Below are positions 11,300-22,400 of a DNA stretch of 64,000 nt, in pieces (position 1 is the first letter of the stretch; each line of letters starts with the position of its first letter). The stretch is taken from contig JABAKD010000029.1 in assembly GCA_012845835.1 (NCBI GenBank), positions 13,531,892-13,595,891 of the forward strand. The letters run 5' to 3'. The translations under genes and the position numbers were made by a program. Below the pieces are notes generated by a model. The model saw only the letters and a program-made list of their open reading frames with translations. It searched no databases and was not told where the DNA came from. The stretch is from Undaria pinnatifida (Eukaryota > Sar > Phaeophyceae > Laminariales > Alariaceae).

Positions 11300-11632
11300 T
11301 TGTTCGTGGGATTCGGGGCTCGTATGGGGGGGGAGCGTCTGCCACGGAGGGTGATCGATGTTTGGGGAGTTGGTTGGGGGTACGGGCTACTCAGGGGGGG
11401 GCAAAATAAAGATTGGATGGTGCGTCTGGAAGAAGAAATAACGGAATTTGGCACGAGGTTCAAAGGGCAACAAAAGGCTGCACAGAAGGCCGGCAGTTAG
11501 TTTCGACGGGTCGAGGAAGAGGCAGAGGCCTTCACACGGAAAATATATGACGCGGAAAGCTGTAGAGCTGCAGAGCGACACGTGAAGGCCGCGGCAGCGA
11601 CACGCGCCGTGGATATCTATACGCGGCGGGAG
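11300..11632 (+). pseudogene. Coiled-coil ORF with one in-frame stop
   Basis: One plus-strand frame reads through MVRLEEEITEFGTRF, KGQQKAAQKAGS, a TAG, then FRRVEEEAEAFTRKIYDAES and a further Ala/Arg helix (AERHVKAAAATRAVDIY). It then runs into a G-rich tract at 11625. Both sides of the stop share the same heptad-like, Glu/Arg/Ala-rich character, so this looks like one coiled-coil segment interrupted by a nonsense mutation. It could be a Gag-like piece of a retroelement or a decayed gene; no neighbouring element was seen. Confidence 0.4.
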
Positions 11633-11769
11633 GGAGGGGGCAGGGGGGGGAGGAGAGGAGGGACGGCGGGAGGGGGGAGTGGGGGGGGGGAGGGGGGGAG
11701 GGGGCGGGGGGGAGTTGGAGGAGGTGGCGGGGGGGCGTCCTGCCCAAGAGACTGACGTCTGGGTATGGT

Positions 11770-14340
11770 CATCGTCGTGCTGACGTATGTTTGCCTTCCC
11801 ATGGCCGCAAGTAGCGAGCGTAAGGCCGCCCGGGCTTCTTTGTGCCCTTTATGTGCTTGATGCCCTCTTTTCCAATCGACTTGGGTCTTTCGTGCGCATG
11901 CGTATTGATAGCATTGGCTGGTTGGCTCGCAGGTATTTTTTTACACCCCCCCCCTGCAGGCGAGCTCACGTGTGTTTTCACTTAATATGTGTAGTCTAAT
12001 GTATGCGTGGTTGACTTATTTTATTTTGTTTTCTATGATCGGACGCGAATTTTTGCTGTTGTTTTGGTAGCGATGTGTAGTCTACAGTAGCCTGCCTTAC
12101 ATTTCTTCACCTCCCCTGTTGGCGAGTCTACGCAAGTTGTCGCGTACCAGGTACCTATTAATAGTACACAATATTTTCCCCTTTTCCCCTATCTTTCTTA
12201 CTTTTTATTGGTTTATTAGTATTCTCGTCGAATTTGTCCTTTGGTTTGGGGGCCTGGGTGGCATGCGGTGTACCAGGTAGTCGGTTTCAGCTGTGAGTCT
12301 TGAAACGTATGTATATGTGCCAGTAGAAGGGCCTAATTACGCACGAACGCTGACTTCCAGTTTTGACTTTTATATTTTTTGACGGATGTACGACTTGCTT
12401 CAGCGTGTGATATGTGTCCGTACGTGTTTTATAAGAAATACAAGGGCTCCGCTCCGCGGGCGGCTGACGCCGCCCGCTACGCTCGCGCAAGGCAAGGAAG
12501 AATGCAACTAAAAACATAGTCTATGTAAAGGGGGCAGAAAGAAGAGGCCCACGATTTGGTGCGAACAGCGATTTGATAATGCCAAGAGCTGCTTGTGCAG
12601 AGCAAATTGCCCTGTTGTGCTCAGCTGTGCTGTGTGCTTTTGTTAGCGGTGTTACGTTCTGATCGGCAGTACGGGGGTAATTTGCGTGGGGGAAAAAACA
12701 GGGGGCCGTGAAAGATCAAGTACATAGTCTACAGAAAAAGAAAAAAGAGGAAAAGTAGTACTCCGTACACAACAACACACGCATTATACCCGGTACTGCT
12801 CTACGTTCGAAAGAAAGCACACAGCGCAGCGACACAGCACCGCAGCGAAGGGCACGGCACCGCACCGCATGGCTCCGCATGGCTCCGCATGGCTCCGCAC
12901 GGCTCCGCACGGCGCTACGCTGCGCTGCTGGGCCATATATAGCCGGATTGATCTGAGCTGGGCGTGCATGTGATCCAACAGCGTAGTATCTGATGGTGCG
13001 TACAAACCTGGTGTAGTAGTACCGGTATGTACTATTATATTGGCGTTTCGTATATCGAACGAAGCTGGAAAGCAAAGAAAAGCTGGAAGGGTTCCGCAAG
13101 TAATATGGAAGTTGGAGCTCTGAGAGGCCAGGGATGGCCAATCCCTGAGAAGGACAAAATTAAGTATAAGTCTATGGAAGTTGGAGCTCTGAGAGGCCAG
13201 GGATGGGCAATCCCTGAGAAAGACAAAATTAAGTAAGTCTATTTCAAGGACGTCAGCCGTGCGTTCGACGAATTTAAGGTCAATACTCATATTTGCAAGC
13301 TGCGTTGTTGGTAGTTGTAATATGCTGTACTATATTGGTGAGTTTTTGTTAGGAGGGGTCCTATTTTTTGTCCACTATAATGGTAAGTGTTGGTATTTTT
13401 ACTTTAGGTGGGGAATTTTGAGCTAGGTAAAACATCACATCTATTTTATACCACTTTGGGTTTGCTTTCTTTTTCCCCTGGGGTATTCTTCCATTCCAGA
13501 GTGACTGGAGCCTGTCCTGCGACCACGGACTTGATCACGCGAATTAATGTGAGGACATGATGCTGGTTGTCTACAGACACGTGTACCGCTGCCGTGATTC
13601 CACCACTGATGTATCGCTGCCGTGATCACACCGCACAGCTGCAGCAGTGCACAGCAGCAGCAGAGTATCCTAAGATCCTCTAAAAAAAGATATATCGTAC
13701 GTATCATACTTGAAGCCGCTGCGGCTCTACAACTAAAAACCTACTGCTGTAGTCTATGCTATGTAACGCGATCATACATGTACACAGGCGCTTTATTTAG
13801 ACTATATTAGCAGCAGCAGAATCTTTTTGTCGTTGTTGTTCTCACATCAACTTATGCATCGCCTCCGCCTTCATTACTACCAGTACATTTACGAAACGAG
13901 AAAAGAAATAAAGAAAACGATCCACTACAGCAGTGAGACAACGGGAGAAAAATCGTACCAGGTACTACTGTATGCACAATTGGATATGATGTGATACTGC
14001 TGCGGTGCCCCAAGGCTCACGGGCTGTTACGTACGGGTTGCTTAACAGGTATCTTGGCTATACATGGTGGCCGGGCCGTGCAGAGATCAGAGTAGGTGTG
14101 TACGTGCAAAACCTCCTGTGTATCCCCAGCAGGAGAGGAGCAGAGCAAAGCTGCCTAAGAGTATGATATGATCGATGATATGATCCGCGCTCGTACATGC
14201 CGGCACAAACGATGTGTTGGGTTGGGTGGAGTATCTACTGCTACACTCCTGTGTGTATACAAAATAGAAGGCAAGCCAACACCAGGTACTGGTATAAAAT
14301 ACTTGTACCAGGTATCCTTTTTGTTCATGTCACCGATCAT
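11770..14340. other. No supported gene; small repeats
   Basis: I see no convincing exon. Contents: a GC hairpin at 12445-12475 (GCGGGCGGC...GCCGCCCGC), a decamer repeat (GGCTCCGCAT) at 12860-12915, a 69-bp duplication at 13104-13241, and four of the window's fifteen TACCWGGTA palindromes (12145, 12271, 13956, 14306). Confidence 0.45.
13104..13241. repeat. 69-bp tandem duplication
   Basis: Two adjacent copies (13104 and 13173) of a 69-bp unit starting TATGGAAGTTGGAGCTCTGA, differing at only a few bases. The period is a multiple of three and the plus frame stays open, but no splice signals or homology support coding. Confidence 0.9.
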
Positions 14341-14349
14341 CAAATCGTG

Positions 14350-14512
14350 TCATACGTTTTGCTTTTCTACTCTGTAACCGGTATAATAGCGTACCAGGTG
14401 CAATCCAAAGCACGAAGAGTTAAGTTCGCACACAATACCCACAAAATAAAAGCCGCAGCCACCACAACCTCTAGCAACAGGACAGCGACACTCGGTGAGG
14501 GCAGCAGCACGC
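14350..14512 (-). CDS. Possible second exon of the acidic-protein gene
   Basis: An acceptor (CATCGTCTAAG) 93 bp downstream of the donor at 14604 starts a frame that matches phase 2. It continues the helix as RRAAALTEC and then a Cys/Gly-rich tail to a stop at 14350. A donor-like GT at ~14473 would cut this earlier. The helix extension looks plausible; the Cys-rich tail looks like read-through. Confidence 0.3.
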
Positions 14513-14604
14513 CTTAGACGATGGTGTGCATGTGCGTGTGCACTCACCCCCTACCTATCTCACTACATAACACGAGATGCACTCTCTCCCACCCTCCCAC
14601 CCAC

Positions 14605-15026
14605 CTCTCGCTGTTGCTCTGCTTCTTGACTTCGTGAGCGACGCTATCCATAACCGACCTCGATAGGGTGATAGGCCCACGGTTCCGAGCATCTTTCGGA
14701 CCTTGCTTTGCACCGCTATCAGCCGAAGGCAACCGCTTAGATGGAGGAGTGTACACGCCAGTAGGAGCTGGCTCGTCGGACGATGACTCTTCTCCATCAT
14801 CGTCCGCACGCTGGGCCATCGATGCTGCTGCTCCTGCTGTGTCCGCTGCTGCTGCTGCTGCCGGGATGGCCTCACGAGGAACAATCTGCTCGTCAGCATC
14901 GTCAAAATCTGGAGGTTGCTGCTTGACTATCGGCTGCTGCTGTGGCTTCTCCCGCACGAACGACGAAGCACCCCCGCCGCCGCCGCCGCCGCCGTCCTCT
15001 CCTGCTTTGGTTGAAGTGTCGCTCAT
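14605..15026 (-). CDS. First exon of an acidic, disordered protein
   Basis: The ATG at 15026 opens 140 codons and the exon ends SNSE plus AG|GTGGGT (phase 2). The order is: MSDTSTKAGEDG, a Gly run, a Gln/Pro/Asp-rich part, an Ala run, an acidic patch (RADDDGEESSSDEPAP), GVYTPPSKRLPSAD, then a conserved-looking helix RNRGPITLSRSVMDSVAHEV. The low-complexity N-terminus suggests a disordered regulatory region before a folded part encoded downstream. A possible next exon starts at 14512 (acceptor TCGTCTAAG) and continues in phase with RRAAALTEC. Family not recognised; the YTPPSKR and ITLSRSV motifs are the best handles for a search. Confidence 0.65.
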
Positions 15027-15165
15027 TGATGCTTAAGCTGTTGTTGAGCACGTACGTGTGTGCTGTCCTTCGAGGAAACGTCCGAGCTCGAGAAGAAAAT
15101 AGGGCCCTGACGGCACGCAGCAGTAAACAACAGTACAGGCTAGTAAAAGCGAAGCGTTTTACCCG

Positions 15166-15423
15166 TTATTGTTGTGCAGCTCGAATGTTGCCCCCGGTGG
15201 TTTCTCGGGGAACCGGCGGCAGCTGGGGCTTCTCGAGCGCGGGCGGCAGGATCGCCGGGCAAGCGTCGCTATATAGGGTCTTTGAGATGTCGGATCTAGG
15301 ATTCTTGGGCCGGCTGCTGACGTGCGCAGGGCTGTTTCGGGGAAGTTTGGTGATCGGGCCTGGAGTGGTGTGGTGATGTTGCTGTTTCACACAGGGCGTT
15401 TTTTCGTGAACAAAACGCTCCAC
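15166..15423 (-). CDS. Possible short Pro-rich ORF
   Basis: An 85-codon frame starts MERFVHEKTPCVKQQ and is rich in Pro and basic residues (PKNPRSDISKTLYSD, LPPALEKPQLPPVP). It lies ~140 bp upstream of the acidic-protein start on the same strand. It could be an upstream exon or a chance frame; a TTTCACACAGG acceptor-like site inside it (minus-strand CTGTGTGAAACAG) is ambiguous. Confidence 0.25.
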   Translation of the reverse strand: MERFVHEKTPCVKQQHHHTTPGPITKLPRNSPAHVSSRPKNPRSDISKTLYSDACPAILPPALEKPQLPPVPRETTGGNIRAAQQ

Positions 15424-15429
15424 AGGACG

Positions 15430-17600
15430 TACGTATAGGAAAACGTAAAAAAAGGCTTCAGAAATATGTTGAAACCCAATATGTCAGATTCCACTCGTGT
15501 CTCATGATTGGATGTCTAGGACCATGGACGAGTACAGAGCTCTTACTGGTGTAGAGGCCCGTGTCAAGCATCAGCGCTTGCCCTGTGCGCGTGAGGCTTC
15601 CTCCCGATGTATCGTGATGAGCAGTACCACCACGTATTTTCGTTGAGTTCGGTGAACTGAGAAGTATAGATAACCGATGATTCAGCATTCAGCTGTAACA
15701 TCGCTGTGATGCTGTGACTCGTTGTCATAACTGCTACTTGAAATCAACTTGAATACAGTATAGCACGCAATGAGTTTCGCCGCTCGTTACGGCGGCACAG
15801 ATTTCTACTCGACTTCCACTTATGTATATCCCTCCATGCATTTCGACGAAGATTCTCGTCCGTCGTCCGTTCGAAGAGCCTACCAAATGTACGTACCTGG
15901 CACATGTAGTACACGAGCTTGCTCGTGCACTCCCTTCTAAAAGAGCGGTATGCAAGGCTCCTTTGCGTGAGGACTGAGGTCCGCGCGTCAAGCGTCCTTG
16001 CCGGATACCGGACCTATTTGCATAAAGTGTCTTGTCTGCGTACGGCGACGAACGTGCCGCACAACATGGCGGTGCCGTGAAGATACCGACCACCGCTGCT
16101 GTTGCTACACCTGCTGTTGCTACGCCGATGCAGATAACGACGTGGGCTCCTTCCTTGTGATACCGGTATACCATACTGTGGCTGTGGTACGTGAGCTTGC
16201 TCGTGCACTCCAATGATTTATGCGGCGGCATGCAAGGCTTTTTCGCTTGGGTACTTGTACAGTGCTTCGTGCCAAGGGCGCTGGACTGGTGCCACCTCAT
16301 GCACAACTGCAACTAAAAAATGTGCTATAGACTACACACATAGCGAACTGTGTGTTGTCTCCTCACGATGTACCTGGTACCTGGACCATGACGAAAGATA
16401 CCGAGCACTCGCAGCTGCTGTGTTACGCGTATAAAACGACGTGGGCTGCTTGTTGTGCTGTCTTTGTGTGTACGCACTGACTGGCACAGGTACAACAGCA
16501 GTAGTAGTAGAACCGATATGTGTTGTGGTGTTCGTGCAGCTTCCAGTACATCCATCATACGTACACGGCTTATCTTTTGGGGTCCGAGTCAATGCTGTGT
16601 ACTAGTTATACCTGGTACGAGGTATAAAACCTGTGATCCTATGCGGATGCACCCGCGTACCAGATACTTGTGCAAAAAGGCCACCGGTCGGTCCAGGTTC
16701 TCGACCTAAGGTTCCGAGCAACGCTACCGCTGCCGTTGTCTCCCTGCCAACATGATTCAGCTCTCTAAAACCTCTCAAGAACAACCCCAAGGAGGTTATC
16801 CCACCAAGCGATGTGAGTTGGCTCAATAAAACGTTGGTTTACCCGTGGCACCCACGTTTGTTTGTTGTCTTCGGGACGAAAAAAAAACAGTTGGAATTGA
16901 TGTAGGGTAGTTTCTTGCGCCTCGGGGAAAAAACAGGCTTACACAACTGACTGATAGCACGACAACATCGTGAAGAGAAGCCTTTTACTATTGCCAAAAT
17001 GATCCCGCACTAACTTCAAGTAGTTTGTTCCAAAAACCGTGGGTTCAGTTATAAAATATTTTGTACTTGTGAAGCGCGTTGTGCATGTTCTGTACATAGT
17101 ATTACTCTGAGTCTAAATATAGGCACCGTTAGTAAATTAATATGAATATCAAACGTTCTTTATATTTTGTGCGGAGGGGTATATATGTGTACTCGTAGTA
17201 TGTACGTTTTTGTGTGGAATTCAGCGAAGTATTACACATGTTAATATAGCGATTTTGTACCATACGTATCAGATCGCTGTTTGTTTCGAAGCATCGCACG
17301 CAGAGGAGGGCACTGCCACGAGTGGATGAGACGACTCCCCCCTTTTTTCAAGTTTCTATTATATCTGTGAAGCGGGGCAAAAACAGACCTTTTTACTACT
17401 GGAAAACAAAAACACACAAATTGCAAGTATATTGTCCCCAAAAGCGTGGCTGATCAGGGATCTGTCTTCCCTGAGAGACACAGATCATAGGACAAAGATC
17501 ACTAAAATAGGGATCTGATGCATGTCCTATATGTATATGGATTAGTGTTAGACTGCTAAACACTACAGTGGTAGTTGTGTCCCTCTATAGCACCGGTTGA
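15430..17600. other. No supported gene
   Basis: I see no credible exon. A short duplicated phrase, GTGAGCTTGCTCGTGCACTCC and GAGCTTGCTCGTGCACTCCC, occurs near 15915 and 16193, with GCATGCAAGGCT nearby in both places. Two TACCWGGTA palindromes are at 16371 and 16609. Confidence 0.4.
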
Positions 17601-17619
17601 GTAGCGCCGTTTGCCGCTA

Positions 17620-18407
17620 CAGTCGACCCCGCTTTAAAGACGCACATACATGGGTTTTTTTTTTCAGGGCGTCTTTAACCCGGGGAATCGTCTTTAACTT
17701 TCCGGGGACAATAACTCCCCTTCCCCGGGGTCAACGGAGACGTAACCTACGTCAAACGACGCGCCATTTCAGCAGGAATACTGGCATGACAGGCAAACGC
17801 CGAAAAAGAATCACCACGCCGTTGTAGGTATGTAGAATTTAAGTTTTCGCGGACATCACCTCCACCCGCGCCAACCTGAGAAACTACAACCTTGGCGCTG
17901 CACATAGACTACTTGCGTGTGTGGACTGCTCGCCGTCTTCGTCATCCACGTCCATGGGACTGCTGCTGCTGCTGCCAGTTTTGTTTCCAGCTGTCCTCTT
18001 CTGGCAATCTGTGCACTCTCTCTGCTGCCCGTAGCCCTCGTCTCCGATGCCCCGACCGCAATACGCGTGCATGGGTCGCCCGCAAGGGCACTCATGAATC
18101 GATGACACAAGCATAGACTTTGTCGTGCACGTTGGTTCACCACACGGCCTCAAGCCGGCGGCAGACGACCCGCCAGTAGACGGGAGGAATCTCTCCATAC
18201 CCACAGGTAGCAGCGTCGAAAGCAGCAGACCGCTGTCTGAGCAGCTTCGCGAGATGAATTTTGGGGGGGCCGTCGAATGGAATTGGAGAAAAAACGACAC
18301 CCCCCTACTGTATGTCCTATCTGCGGGCCACCATGGTTCTGTAAAAAATGCCGTCTTTATAGCGGGGAGTTGACTTAGGCCGAGCGTCTTTAAAGCGGGG
18401 ACGACTG
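17620..18407. mobile_element. pogo/Tc1-mariner-like DNA transposon, 788 bp
   Basis: The left end CAGTCGACCCCGCTTT-AAAGACGC and the right end (inverted) CAGTCGTCCCCGCTTT-AAAGACGC match at 23 of 24 bases. Each is flanked by TA, the target duplication of the Tc1/mariner superfamily. Sub-terminal copies of the CCCCGCTwTAAAGACG word lie inside both ends (17680-17720 and 18350-18370). The CAGTNG...CCCCG start is typical of pogo/Tigger-type ends. No DDE transposase is visible; the interior carries a zinc-binding ORF on the minus strand. It is therefore a non-autonomous or deleted copy. Confidence 0.75.
17884..18300 (-). CDS. Zinc-binding ORF inside the pogo-like element
   Basis: The frame (start probably at MERFLPSTGG, 18198) has CGEPTCTTKSML, HECPCGRPMHAYCGRGIGDE and RECTDCQKR. 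This is a Cys/His set (C-x3-C, H-x-C-x-C, H-x2-C, C-x2-C) able to bind two zincs, followed by a Ser run and an acidic tail (PMDVDDEDGE). It lies wholly within the TIRs, so it is probably a domain of the element's own protein rather than a host gene. Family name not known to me. The frame stops at 17884 after a CAAG|GTTGTA site that could be a donor. Confidence 0.55.
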   Translation of the reverse strand: MSFFLQFHSTAPPKFISRSCSDSGLLLSTLLPVGMERFLPSTGGSSAAGLRPCGEPTCTTKSMLVSSIHECPCGRPMHAYCGRGIGDEGYGQQRECTDCQKRTAGNKTGSSSSSPMDVDDEDGEQSTHASSLCAAPRL

Positions 18408-18558
18408 TATCTTAGCGCTTGCAAGATCGCTTGGCACGTTTCGAGTACACTCTCTACATCTGTACGCGGTGCTTCGCAAAACAAAAAGTCTGCCCCATGC
18501 GCCGGCATACGGTGCGCTGTTTGCTCATCGCGGAAGGCAGTACAGATACACCGATATA

Positions 18559-18738
18559 CAGTAGGTGGCCCTATATAGTGCGGGTATGTGTCACGAAAAT
18601 TTACCCGCACTATACCGGGCACCCGCACTATATAAAAACCGGCCACTATAGAGGGGTCTATATTGTGCCAAACGATTTCACCCGCACAATATCGGACACC
18701 CGCACTATATGACCCGCACTATATAGGGCCACCTACTG
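18559..18738. mobile_element. 180-bp MITE with long terminal inverted repeats
   Basis: Starts CAGTAGGTGGCCCTATATAG-TGCGGGT and ends with its exact complement, with TA on both sides. Internal copies of ACCCGCACTATA also occur around 18600-18700. CAGT ends plus TA suggest mobilisation by a Tc1/mariner or pogo transposase, probably different from the one at 17620 because the ends differ. Confidence 0.8.
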
Positions 18739-19411
18739 TATACAGTACCGTAGTAACTATACCTGGTGACAAGCCGCACGGGTTGCCATAGCTACTGTAG
18801 ATCAAACGCGCGGCGGAGCTCGCACTTGTCGGGCTATGTATGGGGCAACACATATTGTGTTTTTTCACTCCAGCTCCCTCACTTTTCTTTCAGATCCGGG
18901 GTCACATGGCACCCCCTCCCGCTTACGGTACATGTGTTCATTTCTAAAGCGAAATTGGTTCACCATTTTTTCTGATCTCGTCGGCTCGCGTCGAAAAGGC
19001 ACGCACACGGAAGGTGCTTTCTGCATGTCATTATTTACACAAGCAAAGCCCCTCGGGGGCAGGGGGGAAGAACTGGCAGACTCGACCTCAGTAGTTACCA
19101 TTTTTCCCGGACGTACATAAAAAAAAGTGGTTTTATGTTCATGTTTATGCCCAAATCGTGCTCATATATCTGGACAAGGAGATACGAGGCACCCATATGG
19201 ATATCATAAGTAAAAAAAGTGCTCTTATCTATGCCCGCAGGGTGCTCACAATTCCGGACATGGTGGTACGAGGTCTGCCACTACGCAGCCGGGGACGCCG
19301 GATTGGTTCTTTAGCTGCTACTCTGCACTGTGTACGTGTGGAGCCAAAAGGGCGGGCGTACGCGGAACGCATGTCTGCTCGGCTGTCGTCGTGACACCGA
19401 CAACACAAGAT

Positions 19412-22400
19412 CTATTTTTCGATGAAAGGAGCCAGCATAGCCTCGAGTTCGTCGTTGCTTCCGGCACCGCAAGCGATGTCCGCCACGAACTTCTCCAACC
19501 CTGCTACTGTCAGCCCTCCTTCTCCCCCTCCTTCTTGGTCCTGCTGCTGCTAGACATGAAGACAAATGAAAGAGGCATGCACACATGCGAGAGGAGGAAC
19601 CATGTGAAGCAAGCGAGAGAGAGATAAAAAGAGAGGGGCGGGGGCGGGGGGGGGGGGGGGGGGGGGGAGGGGTATTCATTGTTGTTTGCCTTCTTCATTT
19701 GGCCATTGACCACGCATCCCTTTCGAGACGGAGCACCGTTCCTACTCCTAATAGAGACACCTCCAATATTTGGGCACTCAGCACGATTATTCCGCTTATA
19801 TCACCTAAAACGTTCGGCTTGCCTTGTCTCTTTCATGTCTGGCCGTTGGGGGTGGGGGGAGGGGAGATATATGGAGAGAAGTTGTCCTTAAAAGCAACAC
19901 AGCACGACAAAGGGTGAATAGTGAAGCGATAGGTATGTTTTTCCAGTGTCCGTTGGAACTGTCTTCTGGATCGTAGCACGTGGATGCGGGCGGGTAGAAC
20001 TAAAAGTTATATCTCCACTCTTCCACCTCTGTGTCGTGTGTCAGTTTAACTCGGCTTTACTATAGAACGGAGTTTTTCACTTGTTGGGGGGAAAAGGAGT
20101 TGCTATGGTATCCTCGCTTTCCCGCATAGGCGTTATGGTGTATTGCAAGTGTCCCCTCAACTACACTGGCAGGCGTTATTACATCCCAGAAATAACATGT
20201 AGCACTCGTCCCTTTTTCTAGCAGACTGTTGGAGATGCCTTATGCCTGATTATGTTATCTCTTGTGGTTGATGCCGGTCGCCCCGGTGGCGTATCAGGTT
20301 ATCCTCGAGCCTGGTATAGGTCAGTTTCGTGAGTTCGAGTCCCCCCGAGTGCATACCCATAGAAAATCGTAGGGACTTTTTCTGGAACGCAAATTGACTC
20401 GCGGAAAGTGTGAGAGCGTGAGTTTGCAACACTCGACGAAAAATTGACGAGCAGTGGGATTGCTGAACTCTATGCGCGATAAAATTGAAGGCAAGAGCCG
20501 GGGGGGAGAAGGGACGATACCTGTGACCACGGCTCGTCCAGAAGCTGGAAAGTAAAAATGGAAAAAAAAAAAAAATGTGAAAGCGTTACTTGCTTATAAC
20601 GTTGATTCAATGGTACAGAGTGCCGATTACGAGATAATGGGCATGGTACATTTTCATAGTAAGATAATAGGCGCATTCTCATCAGACCCGTTTTTGTTGC
20701 ATAGACAGACGGACAGACAGACAAACGGACAGAGGTAAAGACAGACAGACAGACAGACAGACTTTTAGTCTCCGACCCAGACATCCTAGAGAGATCGAAG
20801 ACACCTGTTTCATATAATTCACCTGGTACAGTGACCAATTTTCCAAAAGCACTCTCCACGCTTCTTTCTCCTCATAGCACCTGAAATCGATATCGATCAG
20901 CAGCAGAAATGATGCAGTGAGGTAAAGGTTTGATTCGATTCAAGGAAGAGTACATCGCAGAGAGGTGGTGGGGTAGGGGGGAGGGGTGGGGTGGGATGGA
21001 GTCGGGAGGTAATGGAGTGGGGTGAGGGTCGGGAGGTAGTGGAATGGGGTGGATTGGAGCGGTGAGGGGGAGGGGGGGTGGGGGGTCGACTTTCCATCAC
21101 CTCATGAGACAACGGGAAGAACATTTCAACTCTCGAAAATTCCAATATCGTCTCCCTCGTTTACCTAAAAAACGCCAAAAAAACGATAGTACGGTTTTCA
21201 CCATGTTTTCGTATCACGTACCCGGCGCAAGCGTCCTCCAGGCTATTCTTGAGTCCTTCCTTGGTGAGAACGCCTGTCCCAGCACCGTCCAAAACTCGGA
21301 ATATATCCGTGGCGGCTTGCCGTTGACGCTTGCTAACGCCCCCCCCGTGAAGCCCCGCCATGATGTCGGGGACGCTCGCAGCAACTTTGCCTACGCCTCC
21401 CGCGGGAGCGAAACACTCGATCACCTGGATGTGCGGACGGGGTGGGTTGTAGGAGAGATTGCATTTTTTTTTTTCTTCAAGGTGCGCCGACGCGTGCTAC
21501 TACGATAGCGGTGTGCACCAGTTTTTTCTTTTTTCTGAGAAGTTTGATTAATTTGGGAGCTTAAGACCTCTCTACAAGGCAAAAACTGATTTGGAGAAAA
21601 ATCAAAACTGCTAACACTCCGGACGAAAAAAATGCCATAGTTCTACGTACGCAGCAAAAATCATGCAAAAAAAATGGCCTATTATTTATTTTTTTTCCGA
21701 CGATTTTGGGTCAGGGAGAGCCCCGTCATTCAGAAAACATTTTCGCCAAAAAAAGGTATACCTCTGTCGTAGCACGCGTCCGCCGTACCCATGGAGCCAA
21801 GAGCCAGCGTATATCCAACATGGTTCAGGCTGTTTGCACACAGTGGCGCGCTCACTTTTAAAACCAACCCCGTGGCAAGCCATTTTCGGTGGTCTTGTCT
21901 CTGCTGCGATATATATTTTGTTCCCCTCAGAAACGGGTTTTATAGTTTCAGCGCACAGACTGACTAAAATCACCCTGTTGACCCTGATAGCTACACTGTA
22001 GTTGTAAGGGGAGTCGCCGACCTATATCCTTAATGAGGACACACAACTCGTAATGCGCGCGATCGGAGTATCACACACAGCTTGCAAAGATGAGTTTCGA
22101 CGAAATCTTCGATCTCACAGCTGGAGTGTATTTTCATTTTTTATAATATATATGGCATTAACTTTTTAATACTCAAAATATGATCGAAAATATTATTTCC
22201 AAGTAGTTGTGTCTTCGTGACAAGAGCCGATTTCATACCTGCCTTCTCGTAACAATCCGTTTTCGGTGGTCCTGTCTCTGCCACGAGAAAGGTCTTGGCT
22301 CTTTTACCGCTGAACACATGATCGCATACTAATTCCGAGTAGTAGTTTTTTAGCGGCGCAAAACCCGAATTCACCTGGGCTTACTCTTCTCTTTTGAAAC

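Noticed and set aside
14668-15036. Plus-strand ORF opposite the acidic-protein exon
   Set aside because: Antisense shadow; the minus strand has the start codon, donor and better composition.
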